A stretch of 64,000 bases of DNA from CAYXSX01 sp964467925 (GTDB lineage: Bacteria; Pseudomonadota; Alphaproteobacteria; Micavibrionales; Micavibrionaceae). The stretch lies in contig CAYXSX010000007.1 of NCBI GenBank assembly GCA_964467925.1, positions 11,882-75,881 on the forward strand. Reading direction: 5' to 3'. Shown here piece after piece: positions 51,618 through 60,960 of the stretch. The position numbers and the translations under genes are program-made. Under the pieces are notes generated by a model that ran no database searches, was not told the origin of the DNA, and saw nothing but the letters and a program-made list of their open reading frames with translations. Within the stretch, counting starts at the first letter, position 1. Each line of letters opens with the position of its first letter.

Positions 51618-52853
51618 TTATGAATGAGGTTCACAATCTAGGTTTTCGACCGGTTGGGGCGGCCATATGACAGGCGCGCCTGTTTCATCGCAGGCGATCA
51701 GTTCACCGCTGTGCGTCATCTGTAGCATTTCTTCGTGGGTGTAGTGATTTAATGCGACCAAAGATCTGTCTTCAGCTCCTGTTCCTCTTTCCCCAAAATC
51801 CAGATTAATCCAGTCTCCCTCATTTATTTTTTTGCGTGTGCCGCCATAGCCAAGGAGGATAGGCTGTGCAACGCGGACATAGAGAAACGGTTTGTGCATA
51901 AGGAATCCGTGGTTTATATTTTGGTCAGGATTAGTATGTTCAAATCTGATACCCCTCTTAAGAAAATGCCTTGAAATGCCTCTTATGTCTCTTAAATTGC
52001 GGGAATCCAATCTATGAACGCCCTTAATGTGACCTTTTGAACAATCAAATTCTGCGGGGGTTAGGAGAGCTGGATCGTATTCGTCTTGTTCCAGTAAAAT
52101 ATAGTAAGGTGGACGATCACCGGGGAATAATGTCTCGCTAACGTTGAAACGTTTGCCTGTTGGTACTCCTTCTTTTATCTCCGGGAAGCTGTCACTTTCG
52201 CCAACGGTATTATAAAGAATTTTACCTGAACGGCAGAAGTGCCGCTGCTCTATGCGGGGAACAGCTTTTAGCTGTTCTGGTGATAAGAGACGTGTATTGG
52301 CCTCTTCCTGCCGGATATGGGGCAGGGCGGGTCCTAAATCATAGGGGATACTATAAACACAGTCGCTTTCCCTGTCCCATAGCTCGATGCTGCCGTCATC
52401 GTACAGGCAGATATTAATTCGCGGTGTTTGGCCATAGGGAAAAGGTGTTTCGATGTTTTCTAGAGCAATTGAGACTTCCCATGAATGCTGACCGCGAGAG
52501 GTCGTGCGTAATTCCAGAAAGGCTTGCTGTGAGTTCCTGTAGTATTCCCCTGCGCCATTGCTGGCATGGATAGCGCCGAGCCGCGATGATTCATGTAATT
52601 GCACCGCTATTTCTGAAACAATACTGTGGAAGCTGTGTTCACCAACAAGGATTTGCCTTAAACGTCCTGCCGCTGTATAAGCAGTTTCCATGTTTTCTGC
52701 GGTCTCGACTTGTAATATAGCCTTGCGGTCGCCGGAGTAGAGTTGTGCGCCTTTTTGCCATTCGGTCATCAGACTGATGTGTGAGTGCTTTGAAACCAGG
52801 AGTTCCGCAAACAGATTGGCGGCGGCCAATATCTGTGGTTCTGAAAAGCGCAT
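51618..52853 (-). CDS. Unknown protein
   Basis: 411 residues from ATG 52853. N-terminal helical part (EPQILAAANLFAELLVS), then a strand-rich central region (SWEVSIALENIETPF, RINICLYDDGSIELWDRESD) and a C-terminal region with YVRVAQPILLGYGGTRKKI. No signal peptide or family recognised. It starts 75 bases before the purB promoter side and is codirectional with purB. Confidence 0.75.
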   Translation of the reverse strand: MRFSEPQILAAANLFAELLVSKHSHISLMTEWQKGAQLYSGDRKAILQVETAENMETAYTAAGRLRQILVGEHSFHSIVSEIAVQLHESSRLGAIHASNGAGEYYRNSQQAFLELRTTSRGQHSWEVSIALENIETPFPYGQTPRINICLYDDGSIELWDRESDCVYSIPYDLGPALPHIRQEEANTRLLSPEQLKAVPRIEQRHFCRSGKILYNTVGESDSFPEIKEGVPTGKRFNVSETLFPGDRPPYYILLEQDEYDPALLTPAEFDCSKGHIKGVHRLDSRNLRDIRGISRHFLKRGIRFEHTNPDQNINHGFLMHKPFLYVRVAQPILLGYGGTRKKINEGDWINLDFGERGTGAEDRSLVALNHYTHEEMLQMTHSGELIACDETGAPVIWPPQPVENLDCEPHS

Positions 52854-52967
52854 GTTCTAAAAATCCTGCTTGACGGTTTTAAAGACCGTTTATAACAAAA
52901 TATTTTTAGTTATGTCAATTTAATTGTTTTGTCGCTTTGTTTTGGCCGCAACAGATCAAGCCCAGCT

Positions 52968-53450
52968 TTAGCGGGATTTATTCAGAAGGTTGCGGCGGTC
53001 TTCCTGTTGTTGTTCGAGAGAGCGTTCGTGGTTTTCAAGGATCTTTTTACGCTGTTCGATGCGTTCTTCCATGCGTTCAGCCTGATTTTTACGGGCATTG
53101 TCGATTATTTCTTCGCGCTGTTCTTGCTGCTTTTTTCTGAATTTACGGTTGTTCTCCATAATTTCCTGACGTTTGCGGTGGCGCTGTTCCTGAAACTCCT
53201 CAAGCGTATCTGCGTTTTCCTCGCGGGCCTCTTCACGCTGCTGTTCCAGATCGTCACGGATTTCCTCGCGTTTGTCTTCAAGGTTTTCGATATTTTCCTT
53301 GCGGCGTTCGCGCATTTCCTTGAGCCGTTCTTTCTGACGCTCACGGATGTCACGGACCTCTTCGTTTACGGTTCCTTCAATCATCGTATCTTGCGCGAGA
53401 GCCGGGGCGGCAAGGGTTAATGCTACGGCAAGGGCGATTAGCAAGCGCAT
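52968..53450 (-). CDS. Periplasmic coiled-coil protein
   Basis: 160 residues. Signal peptide MRLLIALAVALTLAAPALA|Q, then a single long charged helix very rich in Glu, Arg and Lys (IRERQKERLKEMRERRKENI). Probably a periplasmic coiled coil or spacer. Function unknown. Confidence 0.85.
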   Translation of the reverse strand: MRLLIALAVALTLAAPALAQDTMIEGTVNEEVRDIRERQKERLKEMRERRKENIENLEDKREEIRDDLEQQREEAREENADTLEEFQEQRHRKRQEIMENNRKFRKKQQEQREEIIDNARKNQAERMEERIEQRKKILENHERSLEQQQEDRRNLLNKSR

Positions 53451-53496
53451 GATTGTTCTCCTTAAATTGTTCTCCTTAATATGGGATGTGGATGTC

Positions 53497-54195
53497 TTAT
53501 ATCAGGCCCAGATTCTTAAAGCTAGTATATCCGTTGCGGCTGATAATAATATGGTCGTGGATCACGATATTAAACGTCTCTGCCGCGCGGATGATAGCCC
53601 TGGTCATGTCTATATCAGTCTGAGAAGGTGTGGAATCGCCGCTGGGGTGGTTGTGCAGCAGGATCATGGCGGTCGCCCCGATTTCCAGCGCGCGTTTCAT
53701 AATTTCGCGGGGATAGGCGGGAGTATGGTCCACCGTGCCGGAGCCCTGAATTTCATCGGCGATCATCTCGTTCTTTTTGTTCAAAAACAAAATCCGAAAA
53801 TGTTCTTTTGTTTCGTGTGCCATGGTCGAATGGCAATAATCCATAAGCCGCGTCCAGTTATTAAGCAGCGGTTTGGCCTTCAATTCCTGTTTCATCGCGC
53901 GGTGGGACAGGGCGGTTATAGCCTTGAGCGCAAGGGCGGTGTTTTCGCTGATACCCTCGACCTTCATAAGCTGTTCGGCGGGAGCGGCCATAAGTTCGGG
54001 CAGGGAGCCGAAACGCGTCAAAAGGTCTTTCGCCAGCGGTTTTACGTCACGCCGGGGGATGAGCGGGAATAAAATTAATTCAAGTATTTCATAGTCTTGC
54101 AGGGAGTCTGGGCCGTTATCGGCAAACCGGGCGCGCAGGCGGTCGCGGTGGCCGTGATAGTGAGGTGTTTCGGTCTGTTTGGCGGCAAGCGGCAT
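53497..54195 (-). CDS. radC: RadC-family JAB-domain protein
   Basis: 232 residues. N-terminal helix-hairpin-helix region (LMKVEGISENTALALKAI) and a JAB1/MPN metalloprotease-like domain with the JAMM motif HNHPSGDSTPSQTD near 180-193. The family was once linked to DNA repair, but its biochemical role is unsettled. Confidence 0.93.
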   Translation of the reverse strand: MPLAAKQTETPHYHGHRDRLRARFADNGPDSLQDYEILELILFPLIPRRDVKPLAKDLLTRFGSLPELMAAPAEQLMKVEGISENTALALKAITALSHRAMKQELKAKPLLNNWTRLMDYCHSTMAHETKEHFRILFLNKKNEMIADEIQGSGTVDHTPAYPREIMKRALEIGATAMILLHNHPSGDSTPSQTDIDMTRAIIRAAETFNIVIHDHIIISRNGYTSFKNLGLI

Positions 54196-54328
54196 AATGC
54201 ATATTTAATGCGCGGTCCGGTTTTGTGCAAAGCTTTTCTTTACGAAGGCGGCACGCGTCAACCAATTCTTCATAATTGCCGGAGTATAATTAACTATTGG
54301 GTACAAAAACTTAGGGAAGGGACTAACT

Positions 54329-54451
54329 ATGGACGTAGATTTCTCAACTGGAATCAAAAGAGTAGGCGACGCCATGTCGGCGGTCATTAGTGCGGAAATG
54401 ACAGCCAAAGCGCAAACAGCACGCGAAGAAGCCGGCCTGGAAAAGATCTAG
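54329..54451 (+). CDS. 40-residue microprotein
   Basis: ATG 54329 with AGGGAAGG upstream, stop TAG at 54449. The sequence MDVDFSTGIKRVGDAMSAVI is followed by a charged helix (SAEMTAKAQTAREEAG). TATAAT lies at 54285-54290 without a clear -35. It ends four bases before the convergent map stop. Function unknown. Confidence 0.55.
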   Translation: MDVDFSTGIKRVGDAMSAVISAEMTAKAQTAREEAGLEKI

Positions 54452-54454
54452 GCC

Positions 54455-55267
54455 TTATTTATACGGCGGTTTCGTATAACCCTTAGGCGATAATGTAAAA
54501 ATTTCAAAGCCGTCTTCAGTGACGGTTAGGGAATGCTCGAACTGGGCTGAAAGGCCGCGGTCGCGCGTTACCGCCGTCCATCCGTCGGCGAGCACCTTCG
54601 TGCGGTAATCGCCCGTATTGATCATCGGCTCGATGGTAAAGAACATGCCGGGTTCCAGCACTGTGCCCTGACCGGGTATGCCGACATGCAGAACGGAAGG
54701 CGGGGCGTGGAACACGCGGCCCAAACCGTGCCCGCAAAAATCGCGTACGACGGAAAAGCGCTCGGCCTCCGCCACTTGCTGGATCGCATGGCCGACATCG
54801 CCCAGCGTTGCGCCGGGTTTTACCGCCTCAATCCCCGCCATCATGGCATCATAGGTAACATCGACCAGTCTTCTGGCCTTGATTGGCACTTTATCGCCGA
54901 CCAGATACATACGCGACGTATCGCCGTGCCAGCCGTTAAGGATCACGGTCACGTCAATGTTCACGATATCGCCGTCGCGCAGTTTGCGGTCTTCCGGAAT
55001 GCCGTGGCACACCACGTGGTTGATGGAGGTGCAGATAGATTTGGGAAAACCCTTATATTCCAGCGGAGCGGGAATGGCGCCGCGCTCGGTGATATATTTA
55101 TGACACAGGCGGTCGAGTTCCTCGGTCGTTACGCCCACATTCACATGATCGGTAATCATGTCCAGCACGGAGGCCGCCAGCGCACCCGCCTTGCGCATGC
55201 CCTCGAAAGCATCAGGGTTTTGGTGCAGCTCGATCCCTTCGGCGGTGTATATGGGCGCTTGCGACAT
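54455..55267 (-). CDS. map: Methionine aminopeptidase, type I
   Basis: 270 residues. Removes the initiator Met from nascent proteins. Metal ligands: Asp in VNIDVTVILNGWHGDTSRMY (two), His in CGHGLGRVFH, Glu in MFFTIEPMI, Glu in AQFEHSLTV. ATG 55267 has AAAGAGA upstream. Divergent from the CinA-like gene. Confidence 0.95.
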   Translation of the reverse strand: MSQAPIYTAEGIELHQNPDAFEGMRKAGALAASVLDMITDHVNVGVTTEELDRLCHKYITERGAIPAPLEYKGFPKSICTSINHVVCHGIPEDRKLRDGDIVNIDVTVILNGWHGDTSRMYLVGDKVPIKARRLVDVTYDAMMAGIEAVKPGATLGDVGHAIQQVAEAERFSVVRDFCGHGLGRVFHAPPSVLHVGIPGQGTVLEPGMFFTIEPMINTGDYRTKVLADGWTAVTRDRGLSAQFEHSLTVTEDGFEIFTLSPKGYTKPPYK

Positions 55268-55301
55268 TGTTTTCTCTTTCATGGCGTCATATATAGGGGA
55301 T

Positions 55302-56021
55302 ATGGGCGACAAAATCTACACCGCAGGGCTTTTGATCATCGGCAATGAGATATTGTCGGGCCGCACGCATGATAAAAACACCCCCTATATTGCCGAAAAA
55401 TTGAACGAGCGCGGCGTGCGTTTGAATGAGGTTCGCGTGGTGCCGGATGTGGAGGGGCGCATTATCGCGGCGCTGGATGCCCTGCGCGCCGAAAACGATT
55501 ACGTCTTTACCACCGGCGGCATCGGCCCCACTCATGACGATATTACCGCCGCCGCCGTGGCCAAGGCGTTCGGCGTGGCGTTGGAGCGGAACGCGCAAGC
55601 GCGGCAGGTTCTGCTGGCCCATTACGGCAGCGAGGCCGAGCTGACCGAACCGCGCCTGAAGATGAGCGAAATTCCAGTCGGCGGCGCGCTCATCCATAAC
55701 CCCGTTTCCGGCGCGCCGGGCTTTCATATCGGGAATGTCTATGTGATGGCGGGCGTGCCCAAGATCATGCAGGGCATGCTGGACGGTATCCTGCCCACGC
55801 TGGCGGGCGGCGCGCCCGTGCTTTCCGAAATCGTGACCTGTGACTGTGCCGAAAGCGTGATCGCCAAGGCGCTGGGGGAGATTCAGGCAAAGTATCCCGA
55901 TATCGATATCGGCAGCTACCCGCAGTTCAAAGAGGGCAAGCACAGCGTGAACGTTGTCTTGCGCGGGGTGGATGCAGAGGTTCTGGTGAGAGCGGTGGGT
56001 GAGGTGCGGGGGATGGTTTAG
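55302..56021 (+). CDS. CinA-like / molybdopterin-binding-domain protein
   Basis: 239 residues from ATG 55302. MoCF-type domain: AGLLIIGNEILSGRTHDKNT, FTTGGIGPTHDDITAAAVA, and HNPVSGAPGFHIGNVYVM. This is the N-terminal half of CinA, without the nicotinamide-nucleotide deamidase half. Stand-alone copies are common in Alphaproteobacteria; function unsettled. Confidence 0.9.
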   Translation: MGDKIYTAGLLIIGNEILSGRTHDKNTPYIAEKLNERGVRLNEVRVVPDVEGRIIAALDALRAENDYVFTTGGIGPTHDDITAAAVAKAFGVALERNAQARQVLLAHYGSEAELTEPRLKMSEIPVGGALIHNPVSGAPGFHIGNVYVMAGVPKIMQGMLDGILPTLAGGAPVLSEIVTCDCAESVIAKALGEIQAKYPDIDIGSYPQFKEGKHSVNVVLRGVDAEVLVRAVGEVRGMV

Positions 56022-56578
56022 GGTATCGGTATGCTTGTAACAGCCGTTTTATTCTGGTCGGGTATGACATTTGACTTCGCGATCATATATAAACAACCAC
56101 CAATAAAAGCAGCAAGGGATAACTCTATCAGTAGCAAACAAACAAATTTAAGAATCCATTGGGTATCAAGCAAGCTCAAGTTGTTTTTTGTGATACGGTT
56201 AGGCTGAGTGTTATCTAAGCTTTTTGTGGTGTTTTTATATGCTTTTTTGCCTTCGGGTGTGAGCAGTTTTTCGTACTTGTCTATAACAGGTGTGATGTTT
56301 TGTTCTAATCTTTCGACCGTCTGCTCATAAGCTGATAGTCCTCCTGTTTCCTCGCTAATTGATGCTACTAAAATTGAAATTAAAGAGAGCGCTAATCCAG
56401 CTATGAAAAATAATGCGGTTGTTTGGGAGTCTTGGTTGGATATTTTATAAAGATCGGCGAAGGCTGGGATTGCAAGTAGTGCGGCGCCGTTAATTATCGT
56501 GTGTGATTTACTCCCAAGTAGCATGGCGTCAAACGCAGAACGAACTCTTAGAAGACGCTCTTCTCTGTGTGAAGACAC
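56018..56578 (-). pseudogene. Membrane protein gene with apparent A7 frameshift near its start
   Basis: The main frame reads 186 codons from GTG 56578 and encodes three hydrophobic segments (AALLAIPAFADLYKI, LFFIAGLALSLISILVASI, FVCLLLIELSLAAFIGGCLY). The frame is in fact open further upstream to about 56709 but has no start codon there. An ATG at 56691-56693 lies in another frame; if one base were absent from the run of seven A (plus-strand T at 56675-56681) the product would begin MAQNKKLTKKQTEENEAAVK and join this frame. So the gene is either frameshifted, read by slippage, or carries a sequencing error. It overlaps the CinA-like gene by four bases (convergent). Confidence 0.65.
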
Positions 56579-56880
56579 AGATTCAAAAAATTCAAATTTT
56601 GCGTATGCATCTTGAATTTCTTCTGAAAAAGATTTTACGGCGGCTTCGTTTTCTTCTGTTTGCTTCTTAGTTAATTTTTTTATTTTGAGCCATGATGTTT
56701 TACTTTATTTGAAGGCGCATTGTCCGGTTATAAGCCCGTCTTCGCCTATCGGCTTCGCCGGGCACTCAATTTTCTTAAGCTCGGCTTTGCCTCGCTAACG
56801 ATGGGCCCGCTTACGCGCCTTATCGGCGCTACAGCGTGGCATAATGTTTTCTAATTCGCTGGCGCTCATAGAAAACCTAA

Positions 56881-56966
56881 TGGTGGGCCCGGCCGGACTT
56901 GAACCGGCACGTCCTTACGGACAACAGATTTTAAGTCTGCAGCGTCTACCATTCCGCCACGGGCCC
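56881..56966 (-). tRNA. tRNA-Leu (anticodon UAA)
   Basis: 86 nt including encoded CCA. Acceptor GGGCCCG pairs with CGGGCCC; the D-arm region starts TGGCGGAATGGTAGACGC; anticodon stem CAGA/TCTG with loop CTTAAAA; long variable arm TGTCCGTAAGGACG as in class II tRNAs; T-arm CCGGTTCAAGTCCGG. Confidence 0.97.
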
Positions 56967-56978
56967 TTAGAGCTTCGC

Positions 56979-57060
56979 TTTTTTAGCCTGTCTCGCGTCA
57001 CTGCGTCGCTCACGTAGTTTTTCTACGCTTCGCTCCTCGTTCCTAAGCCAGACTAAAAAA
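56979..57060. repeat. Inverted repeat beside the tRNA gene
   Basis: Arms TTTTTTAGCCTG (56979-56990) and CAGACTAAAAAA (57049-57060) pair with one mismatch; inside is CACGTAGTTTTTCTACG. May be a repeat relic or the end of a transcript. The rest of 56710-56880 and 57061-57180 holds nothing I recognise. Confidence 0.5.
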
Positions 57061-57181
57061 TCTTTGCTCTAAAATTTCACCTCGTTTGTTCAAGAATGAC
57101 AAGGCGAAAGTTAAAATAACCATCTGGAAATATACAGAGTTGCGACCGCGATGCAATCGCTGAAATCCCGTAAGGGACGCG

Positions 57182-57517
57182 TTATACCATCAGACCGGCG
57201 AGGGTGTTGATAAGCTGGCGGCCCTTGGGGCTGAGGTAGAGTTCCTTGCGGCGGCGTTCCTGACGGGAGATTTGCACCTCAATGAGGCCGAAGGGCTGGC
57301 CCTTTTGCCGCGCGTCCGAAAGTGCGCCGATAATGCGCGAAACAGTGGAGATCGCCATATTCGTGCGCTCGGCAAGCTGGGTCAGGGACAGGCCCTCATC
57401 CAGCGAGATTTCCGCAAAACAGATGGCGTATTGCAACGGGAACTCAACGTCAATTTTCTGTAGCGCGCGAAGCAGCGTCAGAAATTTGCAGATTTCCTTG
57501 TTTGTGTCCTTTGTCAT
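57182..57517 (-). CDS. MarR-type winged-helix regulator
   Basis: 111 residues from ATG 57517. Winged-helix core: QYAICFAEISLDEGLSLTQL, AERTNMAISTVSRIIGALSD, then the basic wing SRQERRRKELYLSPKGRQLI. Length and the LSPKG motif fit a short MarR-family repressor. Its target is unknown; it overlaps the small ORF upstream. Confidence 0.8.
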   Translation of the reverse strand: MTKDTNKEICKFLTLLRALQKIDVEFPLQYAICFAEISLDEGLSLTQLAERTNMAISTVSRIIGALSDARQKGQPFGLIEVQISRQERRRKELYLSPKGRQLINTLAGLMV

Positions 57518-57701
57518 CAAGGGGCAGTCCTGTTTCCCGCATTAATTGTTTGCGCGGCGTATAAATGATTTGCCCAAACGGAATATCAAAAATAGTTTCA
57601 CCTTTGCAAATGTTTATTTCCCACAAGGGAAATATGCCAAGGTCTTTCGAAAATTCCGCATGACAGGCAAAAGCGTTGCCACACCTTACATACAGTCTCA
57701 T
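57450..57701 (-). CDS. Small unknown ORF overlapping the MarR-type gene
   Basis: 83 residues from ATG 57701, with GGGGATT upstream. Begins MRLYVRCGNAFACHAEFSKD; the middle reads ETIFDIPFGQIIYTPRKQL. It overlaps the regulator by 68 bases in another frame. Three cysteines near the N-terminus. It may be a real small protein or chance. Confidence 0.4.
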   Translation of the reverse strand: MRLYVRCGNAFACHAEFSKDLGIFPLWEINICKGETIFDIPFGQIIYTPRKQLMRETGLPLDDKGHKQGNLQISDAASRATEN

Positions 57702-57827
57702 AACAATCCCCGCAAAGGCTAGCCGCACGTGGCGGTTCCTTCGTTGCTTTTATACATAATATTGCATCCTTTTACAATAAACACACAATCGCAGTCAATA
57801 AAAAATTCAATCCTGCGGCCATAAAAT

Positions 57828-58454
57828 TCAAGCCGCAATCATTTTCATTTTTTGCAATTTTTCGATCCCTTTTACCAGTTGAAGATGCTCGGCGCAGGCA
57901 TGGATCGGCATAACCCTCGCTCCTATTTTTACGTGACGGTCCAGAAGCGAAACCGGGCCCATTTGCGCCCCTCTGACCACGAGGGGAGGGCGCGTCATGG
58001 GATATGCTTCCCCGGACGTCCCGATAAAAGACGTGCCGCGCATTGTGACGGCCTGAACGAAATCGAGCGAGAAGCAGGAGAGGGTGGAGAAACGGCAATC
58101 CTCCAGCCACGCGCCTGTAACATCTGTGCCGCCGAAAGAGGCCCCCTCGAACCTGCAGCGCCGGAAACGGGAATGGCTGAAGCATGTGTTGTAAAGCGCA
58201 GTGCTGAGAAAGCGGCAATCTGTGAAATTTGCCTCCGACAGATTGGCGCCGGTGAGGTTTGCGCCTGTGAAATCGGCCATATGAAACATGGCCTCGTCCA
58301 GCGCGGCGCATGTTAAATCCATATTCTTCAGGCTGACATTCTTTATGTCGGCGCGGTCTTTTACAGCCTGTTCCAGGCAGCGCGCGGCGTTTTCGAAACG
58401 TCCCTGGTATAATACAGCGTCAGTGATAGTGCAGCGTAGTTTTATTACTTTCAT
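57828..58454 (-). CDS. Pentapeptide-repeat protein
   Basis: 208 residues from ATG 58454. Repeats of the A(D/N)LxX type run from about residue 38 to 125 (NMDLTCAALDEAMFHMADF, ANLTGANLSEANFTDCRF), forming a right-handed beta helix. Cysteine is frequent at repeat positions. The N-terminal 35 residues and the C-terminal 60 are unrelated. Some such proteins mimic DNA and bind gyrase, but nothing shown here proves that. Confidence 0.82.
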   Translation of the reverse strand: MKVIKLRCTITDAVLYQGRFENAARCLEQAVKDRADIKNVSLKNMDLTCAALDEAMFHMADFTGANLTGANLSEANFTDCRFLSTALYNTCFSHSRFRRCRFEGASFGGTDVTGAWLEDCRFSTLSCFSLDFVQAVTMRGTSFIGTSGEAYPMTRPPLVVRGAQMGPVSLLDRHVKIGARVMPIHACAEHLQLVKGIEKLQKMKMIAA

Positions 58455-58507
58455 TTCAAATCCCTAATTGTTTTTAATTGATATATTGCAAGTAATTGAG
58501 CGAAAAA

Positions 58508-58606
58508 ATGACTCACGCCCGGTTACTCTGGGGCCTCTTGATTTGCATTTTGATTCAACCTCTTTTGGCTTTGGGTTGTTCGGTAAGAGAGCCTTGCAAT
58601 CAATAG
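58508..58606 (+). CDS. Possible 32-residue lipoprotein-like peptide
   Basis: ATG 58508 to TAG 58604. The peptide MTHARLLWGLLICILIQPLL continues to ALGC, a lipobox-like end. It looks like a bare lipoprotein signal of the entericidin type. The binding site is weak (GAGCGAAAA), so this is tentative. Confidence 0.3.
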   Translation: MTHARLLWGLLICILIQPLLALGCSVREPCNQ

Positions 58607-58732
58607 TTGATATATTGGAAGTTTTGTCAAGACAAAAAATGGCTTATGTCATACGCAGCCTTGATCAGGTGGCTTTTTAACGCGAATGAGATGGGCATTG
58701 AAACCGCCCCGCAATGCCCGTAAATTATAGCC

Positions 58733-60616
58733 ATGTCCGAAAGTTCATCCTCCGATATTACTGCCTCGTTCGAGGACGGAGTCAAAACCATACAGCAGTG
58801 TGTGTGCAAGCTTCCGGCCACGCCCGGCGTATACCGCATGCTGAGTGAGAAGGGCGAAGTTCTATATGTCGGCAAGGCACGGGCGTTGAAAAAACGCGTG
58901 GCGTCCTATACGCATTTCGACCGATTGCCCGTGCGGATCCAGCGCATGGTGGCGCAAACGCGCAGTATGGAATTCGTCCATACAAAGACCGAAGCCGAAG
59001 CTTTGCTGCTGGAATCCAACCTCATTAAAAAATTAAAACCGCGCTATAACGTATTGCTGCGCGACGATAAATCCTTCCCCTATATCCTCATTACAGGCGA
59101 TCATGATTTCCCCTTGGTGACCAAGCACCGCGGGGCGAAAAAACGCAAAGGGGAATATTTCGGTCCCTTCGCCGGGGCGGGCGATGTGAACCGGACAATC
59201 GCCATGCTTCAGCGTGTGTTCATGATGCGCAACTGCACCGACAGTTATTTTTCGGCGCGATCGCGTCCTTGCCTGCAATATCATATCAAACGTTGCACTG
59301 CGCCGTGCGTGGGTAAGGTGAGTAAAGAAGAATACGCCGAGCAGGTGGAGGAAGCGCGGGCGTTTCTACAGGGGAAGAGCGCCGCCATCCAGAAACGGTT
59401 GGCGGAGGCCATGAGCAGGGCCAGCGCGGCGCAGGATTATGAAGAGGCCGCCGTGCTCCGCGACCGGATTAAAGCGCTTAGCGCGGTGCAGGCGCGGCAG
59501 GACATTAATATCGAAGGCATCGAAAATGCGGACGTGGTCGCACTGGCGCAGGAAGCAGGCAAAAGCTGTGTTCAGGTATTCTTTTTCCGCGCCGGGCGTA
59601 ACTACGGCAACCGCTCCTATTTCCCACGTCATGATGCGGAGGAAGCGCCGGGCGCGATACTGGCCGCGTTTCTGGCGCAGTTTTACGAGAACAAACCCGT
59701 ACCGCGCGAGGTGATTATTTCCCATGACATCGAGGATTGGGCTTTGCTGGAGGAGGCGCTGGCGCAGAAGGTCAAACATAAGGTGGAGATTATCAAGCCC
59801 CGGCGCGGCAAGCGCCAGAGATTGTTGGAATTCGCCTTGCGCAATGCAGGGCAGGGGTTGAAACAACATATCAGCGAACGGGCGGGGCAGGGACGCTTGC
59901 TTTCCGGCGTGGCGGAAATTTTCGGCATGGACGAGCCGCCCAAGCGCATCGAGGTTTACGATAACTCGCATATCTCCGGCACGCATATGGTGGGCGCGAT
60001 GATCGTGGCGGGTGTTGAAGGCTTCCGCAAGAACGCCTATCGCAAGTTTAACATCAAGAGCGCGCAGGCGGCGGATGATTACGCCATGATGCGCGAGGTG
60101 CTGGGCCGCCGGTTCCAAAGGGCGTTGAAAGAGAATGTCGAGATAGGCGGGGAGGATTGGCCTGACCTTTTGCTTATCGACGGCGGTAAGGGGCAGTACA
60201 GCGCCGCGCGCGAGGTGTTGGAGGAGTGCGGCGTGCTCGACGACGTCACGCTGGTTGCTATCGCCAAGGGTGAGGACCGCGATGCGGGGCGCGAGAGATT
60301 TTTTATCGCGCGAGCAGATGGCGCGGGCCTGAAAGAATTCCAGCTTCCGTTCGATGACGCGGTTCTGCATTACCTTCAAAGATTACGAGACGAAGCGCAT
60401 CGTTTCGCAATTGGAACCCACAGAGCGCGCCGTGAAAAGGCGATTTCATCTTCTCCTCTCGATCAGATCGAGGGTATCGGGGCAAAGCGTAAAAAGGCTC
60501 TTCTCGCCTATTACGGATCGGCCAAGGCGGTGGCTCAGGCAAGCGCGGAAGATCTGGCGAGGATCGAGGGTGTTTCTCGTGCGCTCGCGCAGAAAATTTA
60601 CGACCATTTTCACTGA
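58733..60616 (+). CDS. uvrC: Excinuclease ABC subunit C
   Basis: 627 residues. Makes both incisions in nucleotide excision repair. N-terminal GIY-YIG nuclease (PGVYRM ... VLYVGKARALKKRV), the Cys-rich segment CLQYHIKRCTAPCVG, the UVR domain near 220-255 (AQDYEEAAVLRDRIKAL) that pairs with UvrB, the C-terminal RNase H-like nuclease (VYDNSHISGTHMVGAMIV, LIDGGKGQ) and a terminal helix-hairpin-helix (IEGIGAKRKKALLAYYG). Confidence 0.97.
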   Translation: MSESSSSDITASFEDGVKTIQQCVCKLPATPGVYRMLSEKGEVLYVGKARALKKRVASYTHFDRLPVRIQRMVAQTRSMEFVHTKTEAEALLLESNLIKKLKPRYNVLLRDDKSFPYILITGDHDFPLVTKHRGAKKRKGEYFGPFAGAGDVNRTIAMLQRVFMMRNCTDSYFSARSRPCLQYHIKRCTAPCVGKVSKEEYAEQVEEARAFLQGKSAAIQKRLAEAMSRASAAQDYEEAAVLRDRIKALSAVQARQDINIEGIENADVVALAQEAGKSCVQVFFFRAGRNYGNRSYFPRHDAEEAPGAILAAFLAQFYENKPVPREVIISHDIEDWALLEEALAQKVKHKVEIIKPRRGKRQRLLEFALRNAGQGLKQHISERAGQGRLLSGVAEIFGMDEPPKRIEVYDNSHISGTHMVGAMIVAGVEGFRKNAYRKFNIKSAQAADDYAMMREVLGRRFQRALKENVEIGGEDWPDLLLIDGGKGQYSAAREVLEECGVLDDVTLVAIAKGEDRDAGRERFFIARADGAGLKEFQLPFDDAVLHYLQRLRDEAHRFAIGTHRARREKAISSSPLDQIEGIGAKRKKALLAYYGSAKAVAQASAEDLARIEGVSRALAQKIYDHFH

Positions 60617-60960
60617 TTTTCAGGTTGGTTTTGTTTCGTGAAAACAGAGTGGATTCGCGCCGCTCCGGCCCGTTTTGCATGGTTTGTTAGGGGGTAGGAG
60701 GAAAGCGTCGCAAGTCAATTTTCCAAAATATATTAACAACTTACATGAGGCGAAAATAAAAATAAATAGAAACAATGGCCTGTAAAATTTTCCTCATTTT
60801 TTTGAGGAAAACGTATTAAGAGGACTTGCCCGTCTCAAAAACCCGTGTTAGCTTCCCACCATATCAAGCATTACCAATGATGATTTCAGGCGTCTTGCTT
60901 TTTGCTCTCAGGAGCAGTCTGTAAGAAGCTGAAAATAAATAACTTAGAGAGGTTGCGCCT
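60617..60960. other. Region upstream of the bactofilin gene
   Basis: 344 bases, AT-rich, with no ORF. The hairpin TTTTCCTCA / TGAGGAAAA at 60788-60811 has a T6 loop and could end uvrC transcription. The bactofilin promoter should lie between about 60820 and 60900; TTGCCC at about 60826 is a candidate -35 only. Confidence 0.5.

Noticed and set aside
56881..57517. Genomic island inserted at tRNA-Leu
   Set aside because: No integrase gene and no direct repeat of the tRNA 3' end seen within the window.
58468..58680. 70-residue plus-strand ORF before uvrC
   Set aside because: No ribosome binding site, no ATG at its start, and it overlaps the tentative peptide at 58508 in another frame.
59366..60379. 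337-residue ORF opposite uvrC
   Set aside because: Antisense frame of uvrC without any motif.
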